Positions 62,733-64,000 of a stretch of 64,000 nucleotides of DNA are shown in pieces (the stretch's first letter is position 1; each line of letters begins with the position of its first letter). This stretch comes from Bacteroidales bacterium 52_46 (GTDB lineage: Bacteria; Bacteroidota; Bacteroidia; Bacteroidales; Muribaculaceae), in assembly GCA_001915385.1 (NCBI GenBank), contig MNQK01000031.1:62001-126000 (forward strand). The letters run 5' to 3'. Made by a program: the position numbers and the translations under genes. Below the pieces are notes generated by a model that saw only the letters and a program-made list of their open reading frames with translations, was not told where the DNA came from and made no database searches.

Positions 62733-62740
62733 CAAAAGTA
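62733..62740 (-). promoter_or_regulatory. -7 box of the PASTA-rluD operon
   Basis: TACTTTTG on the minus strand, 24 nt before the PASTA start; a TTTG-like -33 at 62763-62766 is 22 nt away. Confidence 0.55.
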
Positions 62741-62845
62741 CAACTTTTCCCCGATTAAACAGCAAAATCACATTGCAATTATATTCCGCCGGCGCATATA
62801 AGTAACTGTTCACGCTTTTTTAAACATCTTTTATTATTGGGGGCA

Positions 62846-62875
62846 TTGCTTTTTGACAACAAATTATTAACTTTG
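62846..62875 (+). promoter_or_regulatory. Promoter of bamD
   Basis: TTG (62846-62848), 19 nt, TAACTTTG (62868-62875). The leader to the ATG at 62968 is about 90 nt. Confidence 0.6.
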
Positions 62876-62967
62876 CAACTTGAACGGGCGGCAATCAGCG
62901 CAACAGTCGCTCACGTTCCGGCTATGCCGCTCTTTTTAAAGAACATTATCCGACAAGTAATCTCAAC

Positions 62968-63768
62968 ATGCGTAAACTATTCATATTCTCACTTCTGGCT
63001 CTTGTGCTTGCTTCCTGCGGCGAATACCAGCGCGTGCAGAAAAGCACCGACCCAAATGTGAAATTCGACTACGCCAAGCGTGCATTTGAAGAAGGCCGCT
63101 ACGTTCAGGCATATACCCTGCTCAAGGACGTGGTCGCAGTATTCAAAGGATCGCAGAAAGCCGAGGAATCTCTCTACCTGCTCGGCCTCAGCCACTACGA
63201 GAACAAAGAATATCTCGACGCGGCAGCCTATTTCCAGAGCTACTACCAGCGCTATCCCAAAGGCACCTACACCGAGCTCGCCCGCTTCTATGCCGGATAT
63301 GCCTACTACCTCGATTCGCCCGAGCCGCAGCTCGACCAGTCGGGGACAATAAAGGCCATCGAGGAGCTTCAGGGATTTCTCGACTATTTCCCCCGCAGCG
63401 AACGCGTATCGATAGCCCAGAACGCCATATTCGAGCTTCAGGACAAACTCACGCTCAAGGAGCTGCAGAACGCACAGCTCTACTACAACCTCGGCAACTA
63501 TCTCGGCAACAACTACGACAGCGCAATCATCGTAGCCAAAAACGCCATCAAGGAATACCCCTATTCCAAGTACAAGGAGGAGCTTGAAATGCTGGTGCTC
63601 AAATCGCGCTATCAGATAGCATCCCAAAGTATCGAGGAAAAGAAAACCGACCGTTTCCGCGACGTCATCGACGAGTATTACAGCTTCATCAACAACTATC
63701 CCGACGGGCCGAACCGAGAGGAAGCCGACAACATCCTCCGAATCGCGCAGAAATACGTCAAGGATTAG
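62968..63768 (+). CDS. bamD: Outer-membrane assembly lipoprotein BamD
   Basis: 266 residues with a lipobox (LVLASC at residues 12-17) and TPR-like helices with AKRAFEEGRYVQAYTLLKDVV and AAAYFQSYYQRYPKG, as in BamD. It is an essential partner of BamA in inserting beta-barrel proteins. Length is typical for Bacteroidetes. rpoZ follows, the usual order in the phylum. Confidence 0.93.
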   Translation: MRKLFIFSLLALVLASCGEYQRVQKSTDPNVKFDYAKRAFEEGRYVQAYTLLKDVVAVFKGSQKAEESLYLLGLSHYENKEYLDAAAYFQSYYQRYPKGTYTELARFYAGYAYYLDSPEPQLDQSGTIKAIEELQGFLDYFPRSERVSIAQNAIFELQDKLTLKELQNAQLYYNLGNYLGNNYDSAIIVAKNAIKEYPYSKYKEELEMLVLKSRYQIASQSIEEKKTDRFRDVIDEYYSFINNYPDGPNREEADNILRIAQKYVKD

Positions 63769-63837
63769 CCACCACGAGACATCAGCCGGCCGTCACGCCG
63801 GATAAATATAAAAAAACAGTAAAACACTATAAACAAA

Positions 63838-64000
63838 ATGGATTACAAAAAGACTAACGCCCCCATCAACACCGTGACCCGCGACATGATTGAGATGTCA
63901 AAGGACACCGGCAATGTCTACGAAACCGTGTGCATCATCGCCAAACGCGCCAATCAGATTGCCGGCGAAATCAAACACGACCTCGATAAGAAACTTCAGG
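63838..64000 (+). CDS. rpoZ: RNA polymerase omega subunit (cut by window end)
   Basis: The first 54 codons are present: MDYKKTNAPINTVTRDMIEM and on to KRANQIAGEIKHDL, the Bacteroidetes-type omega. It begins about 70 nt after bamD. The C-terminal part is beyond the window. Confidence 0.85.
   Translation, partial: MDYKKTNAPINTVTRDMIEMSKDTGNVYETVCIIAKRANQIAGEIKHDLDKKLQ

Overview
The window looks like a chromosomal segment of a Bacteroidales bacterium, most likely a gut Muribaculaceae-type organism. This is a family-level inference from gene content and promoter style. Supporting signs are Bacteroidetes promoters (TTTG, about 20 nt, TAnnTTTG) in front of many genes, PorQ and GldB (type IX secretion and gliding families), the RprX/RprY two-component pair, a Bacteroidetes-type RNA polymerase omega, BamD, TonB-dependent machinery and BspA-like leucine-rich repeat proteins.

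Layout. 1-1060: a zeta-toxin-like kinase gene with a small overlapping partner. 1126-6621: dnaG, porQ, cmk, ispH and a small lipoprotein. 6635-13487: an AT-rich island read on the minus strand. 13532-22546: rprY/rprX, nhaA, lepA, a secreted LRR protein and dnaB. 22722-25510: ispE, grpE, dnaJ. 25966-27112: a gene-free, repeat-packed stretch of more than 1 kb. 27113-33513: dnaA, priA, an MCE/MlaD protein and an amidase. 33632-39265: gldB, rpsO, a TonB-domain protein with a radical SAM partner, and an outer-membrane receptor. 39418-46518: a complete histidine operon, hisG-D-C-B-H-A-F-IE. 46715-48832: a candidate structured RNA running into a BspA-like LRR gene. 49196-63768: a Cys/His-rich Spy-like protein, an unknown protein, a NUDIX hydrolase, a DUF4301 protein, a TPR protein, the operon of threonylcarbamoyl-AMP synthase, sugar-phosphate transferase, ClC channel and acetyltransferase, then rluD, a PASTA protein and bamD. 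rpoZ is cut by the window end.

The most interesting part is the island at 6635-13487. It encodes, in transcription order, a small membrane coiled-coil protein; a membrane protein with two TrkA-type Rossmann domains and a C-terminal RyR (ryanodine-receptor-repeat-like) domain; the N-terminal half of a TIR domain; a free-standing RyR domain; and a 1120-residue DUF4062 plus STAND/NACHT NTPase. The mix suggests a nucleotide-signalling defence system in which a sensor NTPase and an NAD-derived signal act on a membrane channel. This is inference. The channel gene is split by a tandem 5-bp duplication; removing one copy restores a single 773-residue frame. The TIR gene is truncated. The locus is therefore either decaying or switchable.

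Secondary findings are a candidate RNA of about 360 nt with its own promoter, nested helices and a terminator 12 nt before an LRR gene; a family of paired palindromes and a conserved 74-nt module scattered between genes; two genes whose -7 box lies 4-5 nt from the start codon, implying leaderless mRNAs; and a radical SAM enzyme overlapping a TonB protein with a four-cysteine N-terminal motif. No rRNA, tRNA or CRISPR array was seen.
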